From Allomyces arbusculus (lineage: Eukaryota; Blastocladiomycota; Blastocladiomycetes; Blastocladiales; Blastocladiaceae): a stretch of 64,000 bases of DNA. The notes beneath the pieces were generated by a model. That model did not search any database. It saw only the letters and a list, made by a program, of their open reading frames with translations, and had not been told where the DNA came from. The stretch is taken from positions 62,001-126,000 of the forward strand of contig JADHYV010000041.1 of NCBI GenBank assembly GCA_027604705.1, read 5' to 3'. Shown here piece by piece: positions 45,757 through 57,397 of the stretch (its first letter is position 1; each line of letters starts with the position of its first letter). Made by a program: the position numbers and the translations under genes.

Positions 45757-46662
45757 GGTTGAAGTGCGCGCAGAGATCGATCGTCGAGGCAGCGTTGGAC
45801 CAGCAGCGTTGAGCCAGCAGCGGCGCGGGGCGAGAGACGGCCTTTTTATATCCGCGCGCGACGGACGCGTCTTTGCTGCACGGCTCGACATGCAGCGCCA
45901 TCCTGACGTGCACGAGTTTCGGAGACGGGCAAAGACATGCGCGACGTGCGTGCGCAACGGAGCACCGGAAGCGATTCTCCTGCCAGACGTTTTCGGGGCC
46001 GCGTCTGGCAGGTGCCACAGGAAGCGGCCCACGCAGGTGGGGGCGCGGTGGCGGCTAACCTTCCGGGCTGAGACGAGCTGAGCACTGCTCCACGAACCTG
46101 GAAGGAAGCCATAACGCACTTGTCCAGCGCCGGAAATTCTTTTGATTTGTTGAATGTTTGCTCAGATCGAACTCAGAGCCGAGGGGGCCAAAGGACAGCC
46201 AGGACAGCAAGAACACCGTGCTGCGTAACGAGATGAATGAGCATTTGCAATTGACAACGACTGTTGTTGCCAGCTGATGGGGTTGGAGCCTCGGAGGGCT
46301 GCCGATCAGACACACCGATCAGCAACACCGATGTTGCTTGTGAAGACGTCGCCACGATAATCGGAGCTGTGGACGATGGGGTGTGGAAAGGTTCGATATA
46401 TGTACTTCCAGGCCACGAACGCTCGACCTTGCGACCCGAGAGCTAAGTCGTAAGCCGGCAGGAAGGAAGGCTTCCAATCAGGTTCTCAATCACTCCACGG
46501 ACCGCGGCAGTCTCGTTCAAGCAGACTGTCGAGCGCAAGGCACAAACATGTTCCAGCTAAACAGCGTCGATTCATTGACTACATCATAACCCCACTACGA
46601 ATCCGCAAATTGGCAACGGATATCCAATGTACAAACCCCTTTTTCCAGGTCTCACTTGTATT
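45757..46662. other. intergenic region
   Basis: Holds the promoter of the secreted-protein gene on the left; the rest is AT-richer with no gene. Confidence 0.4.
45843..45850 (-). promoter_or_regulatory. TATA box of the secreted-protein gene
   Basis: TATAAAAA on the reverse strand, about 90 bases upstream of the ATG at 45756. Confidence 0.65.
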
Positions 46663-49600
46663 CTAGCCCCACACGTCCTCGACGTAGCGACCAGCCTGCT
46701 GCAGCCCAGCCAAGAACTTATCGCCATCCTGGTCCGGCACGTGCGGCGCAACCATGCTCGCGAGCACCTTGAACACGTCCTTGGCCATGCCGCGCGCCGA
46801 CCCGCAAATAAACAGCCGCGCGCCCTTTTCCAACAGCAGCGGCACGACCGTCTCCGCCGCCTGCTCAATCGCATGCTGCACGTACTTGGCCTTGCTTTCC
46901 GGGTCGCGCGAGTAGGCCACGTGCAATCCCGTCAACACGCCCTCGTCGACGGCCGCCGTGAGCTCGGCGTGGTACAGATCGTCGTGCATCGGGTGGCGGC
47001 ACCCGTAAAACAAGTGCGCATCGCCACCAACGGCCCCACGCGCACGACGTGCAGCAACAAACCCGAGGAATGGCGCGAGCCCCGTGCCGGCACCGACCAT
47101 GATCAGCGGCACGGTCGCGTCATTGGGCAAATGGAACGCGTCGCGGCACGGCTTGACGGCACCGTACAGCACGTGCCCCACCTCGGCGCGCTGCAGGAAC
47201 CGCGAGCACACGCCATCGGACACAACGCCGACGCACAAGTGCACCGTCGTAGGCGATGACTCGAAGGCAGACGCGATCGAGTACCGGCGCGGGATCGTCG
47301 CGGCGGTCGCGGCCAGGACTTCGCCGAGGGTCACGCCCGGCGCAGCGAGAATCGCATCGAGCGTGCGCCGGTAAGTCGACACAAAGGCCTTGAGGGCGTC
47401 ACGGTCCTGCAGCCGCACGCGCTCAGCCGCGTCGGTCTGGCCGAGCTTGGTGAGCACGAGTTCCGCAATCGCACGCGTGGGCGCACCCGTCAGGTCGGCA
47501 AAGTAGGTCAGCGCGTCGCGCACGGTCGCGGTCGTGTCGGCGGCCATGATCGCGCCCGCGGCCGTCTTGGCCGAGACCGACGACCCTTGGTGCGTCTTGA
47601 GCGAGAAGACAGCGTCGAGGTCGGCACCCACGCGTGCGGCCACGGCGGCCACGTCCTCGGGGCTCTGCTCGGGCCACACTTCAAAGTGGTCGCCCTCGCG
47701 GTACTTGCTCTCGGACCCGGCGGGCAGCGCAATCTCAATGTGCCGCGTCGACTTGGCCGCGGCCGCATCCATTCCGGGGATGGCCACGGGCGTGAGCAGC
47801 TCGCGGTTTGCCACGAGCATCATGGCCGAGTGCGCGGCTGTCGGGCGCAACGGAACCGTGGGTGCGTCCACGTACTCGACCTGCACAGACTCAGCCTGCT
47901 GCGCCGGCACGGGCGTGAACATCGGGTGCGGCGCCGATTGCTTGTCGTCGGCACCCAGATTGAAGTGCGACTGGAGCGATACCCAAAACACGGCCTGGTA
48001 CGCCGCGAAATCGCCCTCGATATCGCCATCGGCATCGCCAAACCCGAAGTTTGCGATCCGCTCAGCACCGAGCGCATCGAGCCGCTCGTCGACAAACTTG
48101 GGGAACTGCTGGAACGTGCGCCACTGCGAGTTGCCGCACCCAAAAACCGCGTACTGCAAACCCTTCAAGTCGTGCGCACCCTTGAGCCACTGCGCCGCGT
48201 GCACGGCATTGTCGGGTGGCTGGCCGTTGTACGTCGACGTGATGAAAACGTGCACCCAGTCCTTCTTGATGGCGTGCTCGTGCGCGACCCACGCGTCGAG
48301 CGTGACCATGTCAGTCTTGATCCCGAACCGCTGCGCCGACTCGGCGAGCTGGTGGGAGAAGTCTTCGGCGGTCCCCATGTTCGAGCCGTACACGAGCTGA
48401 ATGCCCGGGATCGGGAGCGGCGCCGTCGGTGCGACCAGCTCGGTCGTCGGCCGGCTGCCGAGGGCCGTCGCCGGCCGGTTCTGCACTCGCGCCGCGAGCT
48501 CGTCCGGGTCCGGCAATTCCGTGCGCGCGTGGAAGAGCATGTGCAAGTCGAGCGGCTTGAGCGTGACTGCGACTGGGTCGAACGTGCACGGTTCGGCGCG
48601 CGGGTACTCGAATTCGTATTTGCGAATGAGAGTCGCGAGCGCCACCTTGGCCTCGAGCATCGCAAACGCCATGCCGAGGCACGCTCGCTCGGCCGTCGAG
48701 AAGGGAAGCCAGGCGAACCGGTGCCGCTTGGCCTCATTCTCCTTGCTGAAATGGTCCGGGTTGAACACAGTCGGGTTCGGGCCCCACAGGTCGCGCGAGT
48801 GGTGCAGACCGTTGATGTTGACCAGGACGCCGTTCCCGGCCTCGATGAGGGTGCCGCCGGGCAAAACCGTCGAGGTCACGCACGACTTGCCGAGCCCCGG
48901 CACGGGCGGGCGCACGCGGAGCGTCTCCTTGAGCACTTGCGTGATATACGTCAGCTGGGAAATCTGCTGCGGCGTGATCTCGACCGTCGGGTCGGTACCG
49001 CACACACGGACGGCCTCTTCGAGCACGCGTTCGCGGACCGTCGGGTACTGCGTCAAAAAGTAAAGGCACCACGAGAGCAGCGTCGACGTAGTTTCGTGGC
49101 CGGCAATCAGGAACGTGATCACTTGGTCGCGAATGTTCTCGTCGTCGAGCGACTCGCCGTTCTCGTCCTTGGACGTGAGCATAAAGTTGAGCATGTCGCG
49201 CTTGGTCGCGTCCGGGTTCGCGCGGCGGTGCGTGATCACTTCCTCGACCGTTTGCCGCATGAGCGCGAGCGACGCGTCAAACTTGCGGTTCGTGCGCGAC
49301 GGAACCCACTTGTAGAGCCGCGTGTGAGACGAGCGGACCTTGGCCTCAGCCAAGCAGTAGTTCATGGCGTCGATCTACACAAAGGAAGAAGCAAGATCGT
49401 TAGTTTCCTTCTCGCGCATCCGACAGAAGCGGGGCAGACAGAGACACGTACGAATGGGTGCATTGGCGCGTCGGGCGAATCGAGCAAGTGGAAATCAAAC
49501 GCAAACCCGCACATGCCAATCGTCTGGAACGTGAACCGCGTCATCCACTCGGTGACCATGATCGGCTCACCCAACTGCTGGTCGATCGCGGCCGTCAACT

Positions 49601-50447
49601 GTTGCGTGACATGATTCATCTCGGGGACATACTGCTTGAGCGGCGCCGTGCCGAACCCAGGAATCAGCAGCTTGTGCGCCTTGGCCCACAGCGGATCGGA
49701 CGTGTCCGACGTGAACAGGCCGCGCCCGCCGACCGGCTGGATCTCGGCCAAGAGCCCGGCAATCTTCTTGGTGAAAAAAGGCGACTCGTACATGACCTGC
49801 TCGACCACGTCCGCGTCGGACGTGACGACGACACGGCGCCCGAAAATCGTCAGCGCAAACGTGGGCCCCAGCTCGGCCGTGAGCTTGCGAATGGGCGTGA
49901 TGAACTCGGGCGCGAGCAGGTGCGCGTGGCCAAAGATGGGGATCGCCGGTGGGCTCTGCAGCGGGCGCGTCGTGGGCTCGCCGTCGACGAGGACCAGCGA
50001 CTTGAATCGCGCGAGCGAGACCGTGTCGAGCGAGAGCACGGCCCGGCCGTCGTCGGTCGCGAGGTGCCACTTGGCTAATGATGATCAAGAAGGGGATTGG
50101 GTCAGTCTCCGGCGCGTCTCGCGGCTCGAAGGGTGCGAGGCAGGGCGCGGCCATCGGCTTCGTCGGCCCCCAACCGGTGCACCCCAAGCAAATCGTAGAC
50201 TGAGCAACGCGGGAAACGTACCATCATCGTCGAGCCCAAACTTGACGTGCACTTGCGCGCGGATCTCGGCGGGCTTGGTCAAGTGCTTGGCGTAGTGGAT
50301 CATGACCGACTGGTTGTCACGCGACGGCAACGTGACGAGCAGCACGCCCACGGCGGCCGCCTGGTCAGCGGCGGGGCACGGCAGGTCAACGTCGGCGACC
50401 GGAACACCGTCGTGTGGTACGGGGCACTGCGCGACGGTGGGTGCCAT
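46663..50447 (-). CDS. self-sufficient cytochrome P450-NADPH reductase fusion (CYP505/BM3-like)
   Basis: Monooxygenase fused to its own FMN/FAD reductase; relatives hydroxylate fatty acids near the omega end. Exons 50222-50447, 49452-50074 and 46663-49374 give 1186 residues. The first 110 residues are an N-terminal extension not found in BM3. The P450 part has AIPIFGHAHLL, I-helix AGHETTSTLL (about 375), K-helix LKETLR, FNPDHF and heme loop FSTAERACLG (Cys about 515); the usual Gly four residues before Cys is Ala. The FMN domain starts at about 610 (LVYGSNMGTAEDF) and has FGCGNSQW. The FAD site is RRYSIAS (about 979), the NADPH site VGAGTGLAPF (about 1042) and FICGSARGMAKDV; the C-terminus DVWG keeps the aromatic that stacks on FAD. 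No membrane anchor is predicted, so it is probably soluble. A TATA-like box lies about 235 bases upstream. Confidence 0.95.
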
Positions 50448-50678
50448 AGTGGTGGTGGTCGACAGGGTCGTGCAAGGAAGCGGAAGGAAGAAAGTCTTGG
50501 TGGATCACGGTCGACGGCGACAGCGGAGGACGGTGGCAGGTCGGTCGCGTCGGTCGCAAGCGAGGAGGATGAGCAGAGCGAAGGTCGCTCGTCAACGAGG
50601 AAGAGAGAGAGAAGGAGCACGCGGGCGGCCTTCTTAGAGTGGAGAGAGAGAGCGACAAGCGTGGACGGCGCCGTCCCC

Positions 50679-50685
50679 TTTTATA
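50679..50685 (-). promoter_or_regulatory. TATA box of the P450 fusion gene
   Basis: TATAAAA on the reverse strand, about 235 bases upstream of the ATG at 50447. Confidence 0.55.
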
Positions 50686-51726
50686 CGCTCAAGGCCAGAC
50701 GATGGGGGACAGGCACAGCAACAAGACGCGTCGCGCGCGAGCAAGCCGGCAGGATGAGGTGGGAGACCGGGCGGCTCGGGAGACACGGCCAAGCGATCGT
50801 AATTACGCAGATGATCCAATCGCAAGCAGTGGTGGTGCCGCTGCCGCCGGGACGTGCTGCCGCTCCTCGACGGCCACAATGAATCCACCGCCCCCGCAGA
50901 AACGTGCCGCGCGGCCACCGTCGTCGAGCACGTCAACGGGGAGGGAAACAGCCCGTATCAAACGAGGCGCGCAACACGACCGTGCCAACATCGCTTGGAG
51001 AGCAGGCAACTGTTCCCCCGCACGCATGACGTCCGGCGATAGGCAAAATGGACAGCGAACAACGTCTTGGAACGTGGCGCGGCGCTGGTGGGATGGTCGC
51101 GCACTTGCGGGGCGCCACGGCGGCGGCGCACGGCAATGACATGAGCCGAAGTGCTGGTGGTTCGCGCCGCCGCGCGGGCAGGACCTGGTGTTGATCCCGC
51201 GCCGACATCGGCGTGGGCTGCGACGGTGGGAGACGCGCTGTCGTGTTGGTGATGGTGGCTCTGACATCACCATGTCACTCAGAGCGGCAGGGGTCGCCAG
51301 CCGGGATCCTCGTGGAAGCAGCGACGCTTCGAGACAAATAGGGCTTGATTTACACAATTAGTGGAATCCGAGACAATGGAGCATTTAACAAAAGCATTTG
51401 ACGTGGGCAAGCCGCATCGCGACCCCGTGACTATGCCAAACGCGTTTGTCCTCGTTCTTCCTCGCTTGTCGCCTGTCGGTTCTGCAGCCGGCACCTCGCC
51501 CTTCGGCTCGCGATTGACGTCGGGTCGCGCCAGCCACAGGTTCCCACAGCAGGACCCAGCGGCGCGCCGACACGCTCCCCAAGTCACACGATTTTCATGC
51601 AAATCCATGAACCGCGTCGACGCGCGCCCGCCTCTTGTGACCGCGTTGGGGGAACATGGGCGGGGATGCGCACGACGCGTTCCTGTCGCCCCTTCGCCGC
51701 AGCTGGACGGTGTTCTCGCCGACTCG

Positions 51727-51733
51727 TATAAAA
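51727..51733 (+). promoter_or_regulatory. TATA box of the NDUFA4-like gene
   Basis: TATAAAA, 110 bases upstream of the ATG at 51843. Confidence 0.6.
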
Positions 51734-51842
51734 GCCGCATGGTGCCCAGGCTTGCCAACGTTTTCTCCATCGGCAGCGACCAGCACGCGACCGACCACTT
51801 CACCCGCGACCACCAACCGACCAACCAGCCAACGAACCGACC

Positions 51843-52265
51843 ATGGCCCTCCTCGCCTCGCTCAACCGCGGCCGCCCCGCAGCTCGGTATGCATTGGCCC
51901 CCTCTGGATCCGCGCGCTCAAGCTGGACGTGGGCATTGTGTTCCGCTTGCTTGCGTTCCCCAAGCTGACCGCGACAAACGCGTACCCCCCTGCTCAGCCG
52001 CTCGCTCGGTGCCTTCTTCCAGCGCACGCCCGAGCTCCTCCCGCTGGCCGCTGCCGTATCGTTCGGGTGCCTCTGTACGTGACCGCCTCCTTCAATTGTC
52101 TTATAACGCATTGTCATTTACCCAAGCTGACTGTTACACGTCGCGATTGTAGACGGCATCTACAAGATGGTCGACAAGACGACGACCGACCCGCATCTGC
52201 GCAAGCGCGGCGTCGAGGGTCTGCCGGACCCGAACGCGTGGAAGTCGCGCGTGCGCGTCGATTAA
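51843..52265 (+). CDS. NDUFA4-like respiratory-chain subunit, 77 residues
   Basis: Three exons, 51843-51886, 51998-52074 and 52153-52265, splice into MALLASLNRGRPAARRSLG, then FFQRTPELLPLAAAVSFG, CLYGIYKMVDKTTTDPHLRK and a C-terminus with LPDPNAWKSRVRVD. The single membrane helix after FFxxxPELLPL and the closing NPxxW-like segment match the small NDUFA4/MISTR-type proteins of mitochondrial complex IV. No cleavable presequence is obvious, but the first 17 residues are basic. The reading frames of the three exons join only with these splice sites, which supports the model. It overlaps no other gene and has its own TATA box. The family assignment is from pattern alone. Confidence 0.75.
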
Positions 52266-52673
52266 AAGGACGACGCGTCGGATTGCGTAGTTGGATGTCG
52301 TTCATGTCATCGTGGAATACCTCACCGCGCGCCGCGCAGAGTCCTCTGGCAGAGTCGTTTTGTAAATACAATTGATATCGCCCAAACGCGCAAAACTCTC
52401 TCGTTGCACCCGCGAAGTCGACTGAAAAGTTCGGTCTGACAGCCGAATCACGACCAGTCTCCTGGCCATGGAGCCTCGCACGATGCGCGCCGGCCGCGAC
52501 GACAGGCCGTGGAGAGCAATTCAATTTCTTCAGTCTACTCTCAAATCAATAAGCACTCAAAATCACCCACTTCTCGTTTATTGGTCAGCTCTTGTCGCAG
52601 CAACAGGTTACTTTCAAACTACGCGCTGCACTACTACCCTGCGCGCGACGCTATCATATCCACCGCCGCTTGC
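52266..52673. other. convergent intergenic region
   Basis: Between the 3' ends of the NDUFA4-like and SelO genes. No feature recognised. Confidence 0.4.
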
Positions 52674-54920
52674 TTAACTACTGCACGAACACACCAGCCC
52701 GACCCCCCACGCCGGCGGCTCCCTCGCCCACTCCTCCCACCAGCCGTCGGGTCCAAACTTCTCCGCGCCCCGCGGCACATCCGCGTACGGATCGGTCATG
52801 ACCGCCAACGCCTTGGCTACGGCCTCGAACTCCCCCTTCTCGGCGGCCTCGATTGTCGCCTGCGCGATCCACTGCCGCAGCACAAACTTGGGGTTCGCCT
52901 TCTTCATCCTCTCCACCCGCTCATCAGCCGTCCCCGGCTCGCGCGCAATCCGCGCCGCGTAAGTCGCGCGCCACGCGTGCCACTGCGGGACGAGATCGTC
53001 GGCGTGCGTGTCGCGCGTCGCGCCTGCGAGCAGGTCGGCGGCCGGGGTGCCCGGTTTCGGGAGACCGCAGGCGAGCGGGTCCTTGCGGTTGAAGAAGTGC
53101 GCGAGCGGGTCAATGTCGGCGGTGGGGTCGGTCGAGGAAAGGGTGCGGAAGAAGACGGTGTAGTCGACCTTGGCGGCTTCGAGGAGGGAGAGGAGCGGTT
53201 GGATGAGCTGCGCGTGGTCATCGGGTTCGGCGGTCACGAGACCGAGTTTCTGTCGAGTGAGGCCGGGTGGATCAGGGAATGCATCGCATCGTGGGGATCG
53301 AACACAAAAAATCTCGTGTACCTTGCGCATCCCGTCCTGGAAATACGTGTCGTACAGGTCCTCGTACGGCGTCACCGCATCCACGACCGCCTGCTTCCCC
53401 TGCTCAATAAACTTGGCGCGTTCCTCGTCCGACTCGACCGCCATCATGGCCGCAATCTCATCCAGCGACTGGCCCACGACTTGCCGCCCCACCAGCTCCA
53501 CGAGTGCGTTCGCCAACTTGGCCAAATTCCACAGCCCCACCGCACGCTGATTACGCAACGAGTACCGGCCCGTGTGATCGCTGTGGTTCACCGGATGATC
53601 CGGGTCGTACGCGTCCAGGAATCCGTACGGCCCAAAATCAATCGTGAGACCGAGCAGCGACATGTTATCCGTGTTGAGCACGCCGTGCTCCCACGCGACC
53701 AGGTCCCACAGAGCAACGACCTTGGCCGTCCGGTCGGCCACTTCGGCAAGCATTCCCGCGACTTGTCCCTGCGCGGCCGGGAAGTGTTTGTCGAGCGCGA
53801 ATTTCGCGACCTGCGCCATGTGCACGACATCCCCGCGCATCGCGTACACTTCAAACGACCCGAACCGCAACCACGACGGCGCCGCACGCGCGACCACCGC
53901 GCCCGGCTCGAGTTTCTCGCGCACGACCGGCTGGCCCGTGGCGATGAGCGATACCGCGCGCGACGTTGGGATCCCGAGCGCTGCGAAATGCTCAGAGCAG
54001 AGAAACTCGCGAATCGAGGACCGCAATACGGCGAACCCGTCGCCGAACCGCGAGTAAGGCGTGTTGCCCGCGCCCTTGAGCTGCAGTTCCCACGATTCGC
54101 CGGCAGCGTTGCGGTACTCGCCGAGCGAAATGGCGCGGCCGTCGCCGAGCTGGCCCGCGAACGACCCGAATTGGAATCCGGCGTAGCAGTGCGCCCACGG
54201 TTGCGCGCCGGGCGGGACGGTGAACCCGGACAGGTACGCGACGAGCCGGTCGCGGTCGGCGCTGGTCCAGCTGGCGAGGTGCGCGTCGGCGTCGTCGACG
54301 GGCAGGTCAAATAGACGCAGGGCCGACGGTGCGACGCAGACTGTGTGGGATCTGTGGAATCAGACACGGCATCACCGAGTGGCCTAATGAACGCCTTCCA
54401 CCGTACCGAGTTTCGGGTCTGGCGGAATCTCGGGCACGACAAAGCTGTAGGCCGCGTTCTTGACTTGCCGCGGGGTGCGCATCGCGGCCTCGGGCGTCGA
54501 ATCAACCGACGGGGTCAGGGCGTCGCGCGGGAGCCGCGAAATGTACTCGAACGCGTTGATTTTCCAGTCGCGCATGGCCGGCGAGAGCGCGTCGTCGGGC
54601 GGCACGACAAACGTGGTTTCGGGCACTTGCACCGAGTCGGGGTCGAGCGCATCCATACTGGCAGAACTGGTCGTGATCGAGCGAACAAACGTGGCGGGAC
54701 GGTACTTATGGGGCGGGAGGGCACGGAACCGGCGCCACGCCGTGGTTGAGAGGGGCCGGCAGAGGCGAGAAGGGGATGAGGAGGAGGAAGACGCGTTGAA
54801 CGCGGAGCAAGGCGCCAAGAATCTTCCGGCCCGGATCGCGGAGGAGAGGGGAAGCTGCTGCACGAGGAGAGCCGAGCGGTTGGCGGCGGCGGACCTGGCG
54901 AGGGCGGCGGACGGAAGCAT
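52674..54920 (-). CDS. SELENOO: SelO family protein AMPylase, mitochondrial, Cys form
   Basis: A pseudokinase-fold enzyme that adds AMP to proteins of redox metabolism in known homologues. Exons 54407-54920, 53322-54340 and 52674-53249 give 702 residues. The N-terminus (LPSAALARSAAANRSALLVQ onward) is Arg/Ser/Ala-rich, a likely mitochondrial presequence; a downstream ATG (MDALDPDS) could give a cytosolic form. Core signatures: FGSFAGQLGDGRAISLGEY, LQLKGAGNTPYSRFGDG, VLRSSIREFLCSEHFAALGI, AWEHGVLNTDNMSLLGLTID then FGPYGFLDAYDP, and HSDHTGRYSLRNQ. A 72-base in-frame intron at 53250-53321 is inferred because its removal restores FQDGMRKKLGLV. The C-terminus is CSCSS, where animal SelO has CSUSS with selenocysteine; here the codon is TGC. 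This is the expected form for fungi without selenoproteins. Confidence 0.93.
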
Positions 54921-55621
54921 GACACGGCTCCGTGCGGCAGCCGGAGCGATAGGGATCAAGGGGTTGCAGTGCGGCAGGTAGCGTGCGGCAGGTAGCGTGC
55001 GGCCGACGTGGGGGTGGCGGGATGCCGTCGACCAGCACACGTCAAAGGATGGACGAGCGCGACGCGCGCCGGCTTGGTGGTGCCGGTTGCTGAGCTGATC
55101 GCGCTCGGCCGCAGGCACTTGCTCCCGGAGACTCTCATGACGTGGATGCTTGTCACCCACATCGCTAGTGTTGTTGCGTGCCGGAGTCTGTTTCGCGCTG
55201 CTGGTTCGAACTCCCGAGTTGAAACAATTGCATACCGTTTGTTCATGCCAAGTTGCCAGCAATGGACTGGTCCACACTCACATTGACGTCAAGAACGCGC
55301 CCACTATCTCCATTGGGCCCTCGCGTCGAACGATTCAAGGGTAACCGGCGGCACCACGGGTTGAAGAAGCTTTGGTAGAACGGCGACTCGCCACAAAAGG
55401 CCGGATCAAGTGTGGTAGAGTGAGCAAAATCGGGTGCGGAAGATGGCGCCCGCTGCTCGTGAATGTCTTTCGTCGAAGGCACTAGGAGAACTACTTGCAC
55501 CTGGGGTTTTGTGGCGGAGGGAGCCATGATCGAAAGAGAAGAAAGTGAAGCAGAGAAGAATGCATTTTTGCGACAAACAACCCGCCCCTTATACGATATT
55601 AATCTGCTCCAAACTTGCAAA
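54921..55621. other. intergenic region
   Basis: Upstream of SelO and downstream of the DUF4246 gene. Nothing further is recognised; a B-box-like GGTTCGAACTCC at about 55203 was examined and rejected as a tRNA. Confidence 0.45.
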
Positions 55622-57397
55622 CTAATGCTCGCACAGGTTGTATGTCGCCCCTGAGTAGGCCAATTCCTCGATTTCGCCGACCGCCGACGTACGCTCGTCC
55701 ATCAGCTCGAGCCGCAGCTCCTTGGCCTCGTCGAGCGTCATGACCCCGTCAATCTTCTTGACAACCGCATCGATCATTTCGCGCGGCAGCTGCCGACCCG
55801 CGGCGAGCGGGAACTGGCCGTCCTTGGCCCACGCGTCAGCAATCCAATCAGCCTGCTGCGGCGGCACGCGCGACGTCGACACCACCTCCTCGCCAATCGG
55901 CGAACTCGGATCGACCAAGAAAAAGGCGACAATCTTGCGATGGCCCGCGCGCGTCTTGTCGGCGAGCTCAAACGGCGCCACGTGGTGCTGGTACATATTC
56001 GGGAATGCGACCATGCGCCCTTGGCGCGCCGAAATGTGGCCCCATGGCTGCACGAGCGGGCCGTCGCGGTAGAGCGCATACGCAAACGAAATGCCGCGGT
56101 CGTCTGACTGTTCGTATCCGGGCGGCTTGACGCCTGTGCGGAACTCGAGGTGCGACTCGGTGATATTGTCAACGTCATAGTAGTAGAGCGCCGTGGCCAC
56201 AATAGCTTCGTTGAGCATGCCCTCGATATGCCACGACCCGCCCGGGTAGGTCGGGTCCGACGGGGTCAGGTGAATGTTGGCGAGCTTGGTGATCACCTTG
56301 AGCATGCGCCCGCGCAGCGAGTAAGGCGTAAACGAGTTGCCGGCCACATCAAACTCGTCGGCCGGGTCCGGCAGGTTCGGCACGCGGTTCTCGTACCAGT
56401 CATCCCACGACGAGTACTTGTTGTTCTCCGTGTCGTCCTCGTCGTAGCTGTCATACCAGTCAAACGGGTCCGGGTCGATGCGGCCCGGCGTCGGAGCCGC
56501 CACACGCCCGAGCACCTGCTCGAGCAGGGGCAGCGCGCACTCGAACACGCGCGCGAGCGTCGGGTAAAGCGGCGCGTGCCACTCCGGGTGCAGATTGTTA
56601 ATATACGACTTGATCGTGACCTTGCCGTCGCCGTCGACGGCAAAGTCGGACGGGAGCCACTGGAACTGCTCAGAGAGAAACGTGTACTGGTGGAAAATCT
56701 CGTCGTGAGAGCTGCCCGCAGGCTTGGGCGTCCCACCGCTGATAAACTTGCGCCAGTCGTTGAGGTTGGTCATGGGCGCGTCGAGTACGCGCGTGCGCCC
56801 GTAAACGAGCGGGTAGAGCGACGGGTGCACGAGGTCGAGCACTTGGTTGTTGCTCCGCGGGTGCCAGTCCTTGCGGTGGTCCGGCACGTTCTCAAGCAGG
56901 TCGTGCACTTGCTGCACGAGCGCAGTGAGCACGTCCTTGGGCACGGCGTCGTCGAGCGCAAACACGCCGTCGGTGCCCGCGAGCATCGGCTGGTTCTCGG
57001 CCTCCCAGTCGAGTTCCTTGAGCACATATGCGAAATCGGCGTCGGGCATGGGCCCTTCCAGGATGCGATCGTCCATGAACTCATCGTCGTCGTCGTCGTC
57101 GTCGCTATCCACGCGACGAAGCCGGCCAACCACGGGCACGGGCCACGACGTGGCCGAAGCGGCCTCCTGCATTTCGGCCGTGAGCTTGGCACGAAGCTCG
57201 GGTTCGCGCCACTTGCGCGCCCAGAAGGGCTTGTCGCGCACCGCGTTCAGGAGCGCGCACATGCGCTGCTCGCGGCGCGTGCGTGCGTAGTAAGTGGCGC
57301 ACTCACCGTCATAGTCGTCAATGCGGTCGACAAACGGGAGCGGCAGGGGCTCGGACTTGGGTGTGTCAGGGGTGCTGGTGGTCGACGACTGGGACAT
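55622..57397 (-). CDS. DUF4246 family protein
   Basis: A single exon of 591 residues, within the usual size of this fungal family. The start at 57397 (MSQSSTTSTP) is chosen for its GCCGCC context; the frame runs on to 57514 with a further ATG. Characteristic stretches are FWARKWREPELRAKL, NNQVLDLVHPSLYPLVYGRT, FQWLPSDFAVDGDGKVTIKS, YINNLHPEWHAPLYPTL and LANIHLTPSDPTYPGGSWHI. They are followed by EGMLNEAIVATALYYYDVDN, ITESHLEFR, GHISARQGRMVAFPNMYQHH and RKIVAFFLVDPSSPI. The order His-x-Glu near SWHIEGM, later His in NMYQHHVAPF and RKIVAFFLVDP resembles 2-oxoglutarate/Fe(II) oxygenases, but the activity of this family is not established. The poly-Asp stretch at about residues 97-104 is probably a loop. 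No targeting signal is visible. Confidence 0.9.
   Translation of the reverse strand: MSQSSTTSTPDTPKSEPLPLPFVDRIDDYDGECATYYARTRREQRMCALLNAVRDKPFWARKWREPELRAKLTAEMQEAASATSWPVPVVGRLRRVDSDDDDDDDEFMDDRILEGPMPDADFAYVLKELDWEAENQPMLAGTDGVFALDDAVPKDVLTALVQQVHDLLENVPDHRKDWHPRSNNQVLDLVHPSLYPLVYGRTRVLDAPMTNLNDWRKFISGGTPKPAGSSHDEIFHQYTFLSEQFQWLPSDFAVDGDGKVTIKSYINNLHPEWHAPLYPTLARVFECALPLLEQVLGRVAAPTPGRIDPDPFDWYDSYDEDDTENNKYSSWDDWYENRVPNLPDPADEFDVAGNSFTPYSLRGRMLKVITKLANIHLTPSDPTYPGGSWHIEGMLNEAIVATALYYYDVDNITESHLEFRTGVKPPGYEQSDDRGISFAYALYRDGPLVQPWGHISARQGRMVAFPNMYQHHVAPFELADKTRAGHRKIVAFFLVDPSSPIGEEVVSTSRVPPQQADWIADAWAKDGQFPLAAGRQLPREMIDAVVKKIDGVMTLDEAKELRLELMDERTSAVGEIEELAYSGATYNLCEH

Larger units (their letters stand above)
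50448..51842. other. divergent intergenic region, P450 fusion / NDUFA4-like gene
   Basis: About 1.4 kb holding two TATA boxes, one facing each gene (listed separately). A GAGA-rich purine run is at about 50596-50652. No other feature is seen. Confidence 0.5.

Noticed and set aside
47587-49614. 675-residue forward open frame
   Set aside because: It is antisense to the P450 fusion; Arg/His/Val-rich composition is typical of shadow frames in GC-rich coding DNA.
52509-54314. 601-residue forward open frame
   Set aside because: It is antisense to SelO, without domain features.
55195-55225. B-box-like GGTTCGAACTCC suggesting a tRNA
   Set aside because: The flanks do not form a T-stem and no matching A box or cloverleaf could be drawn.
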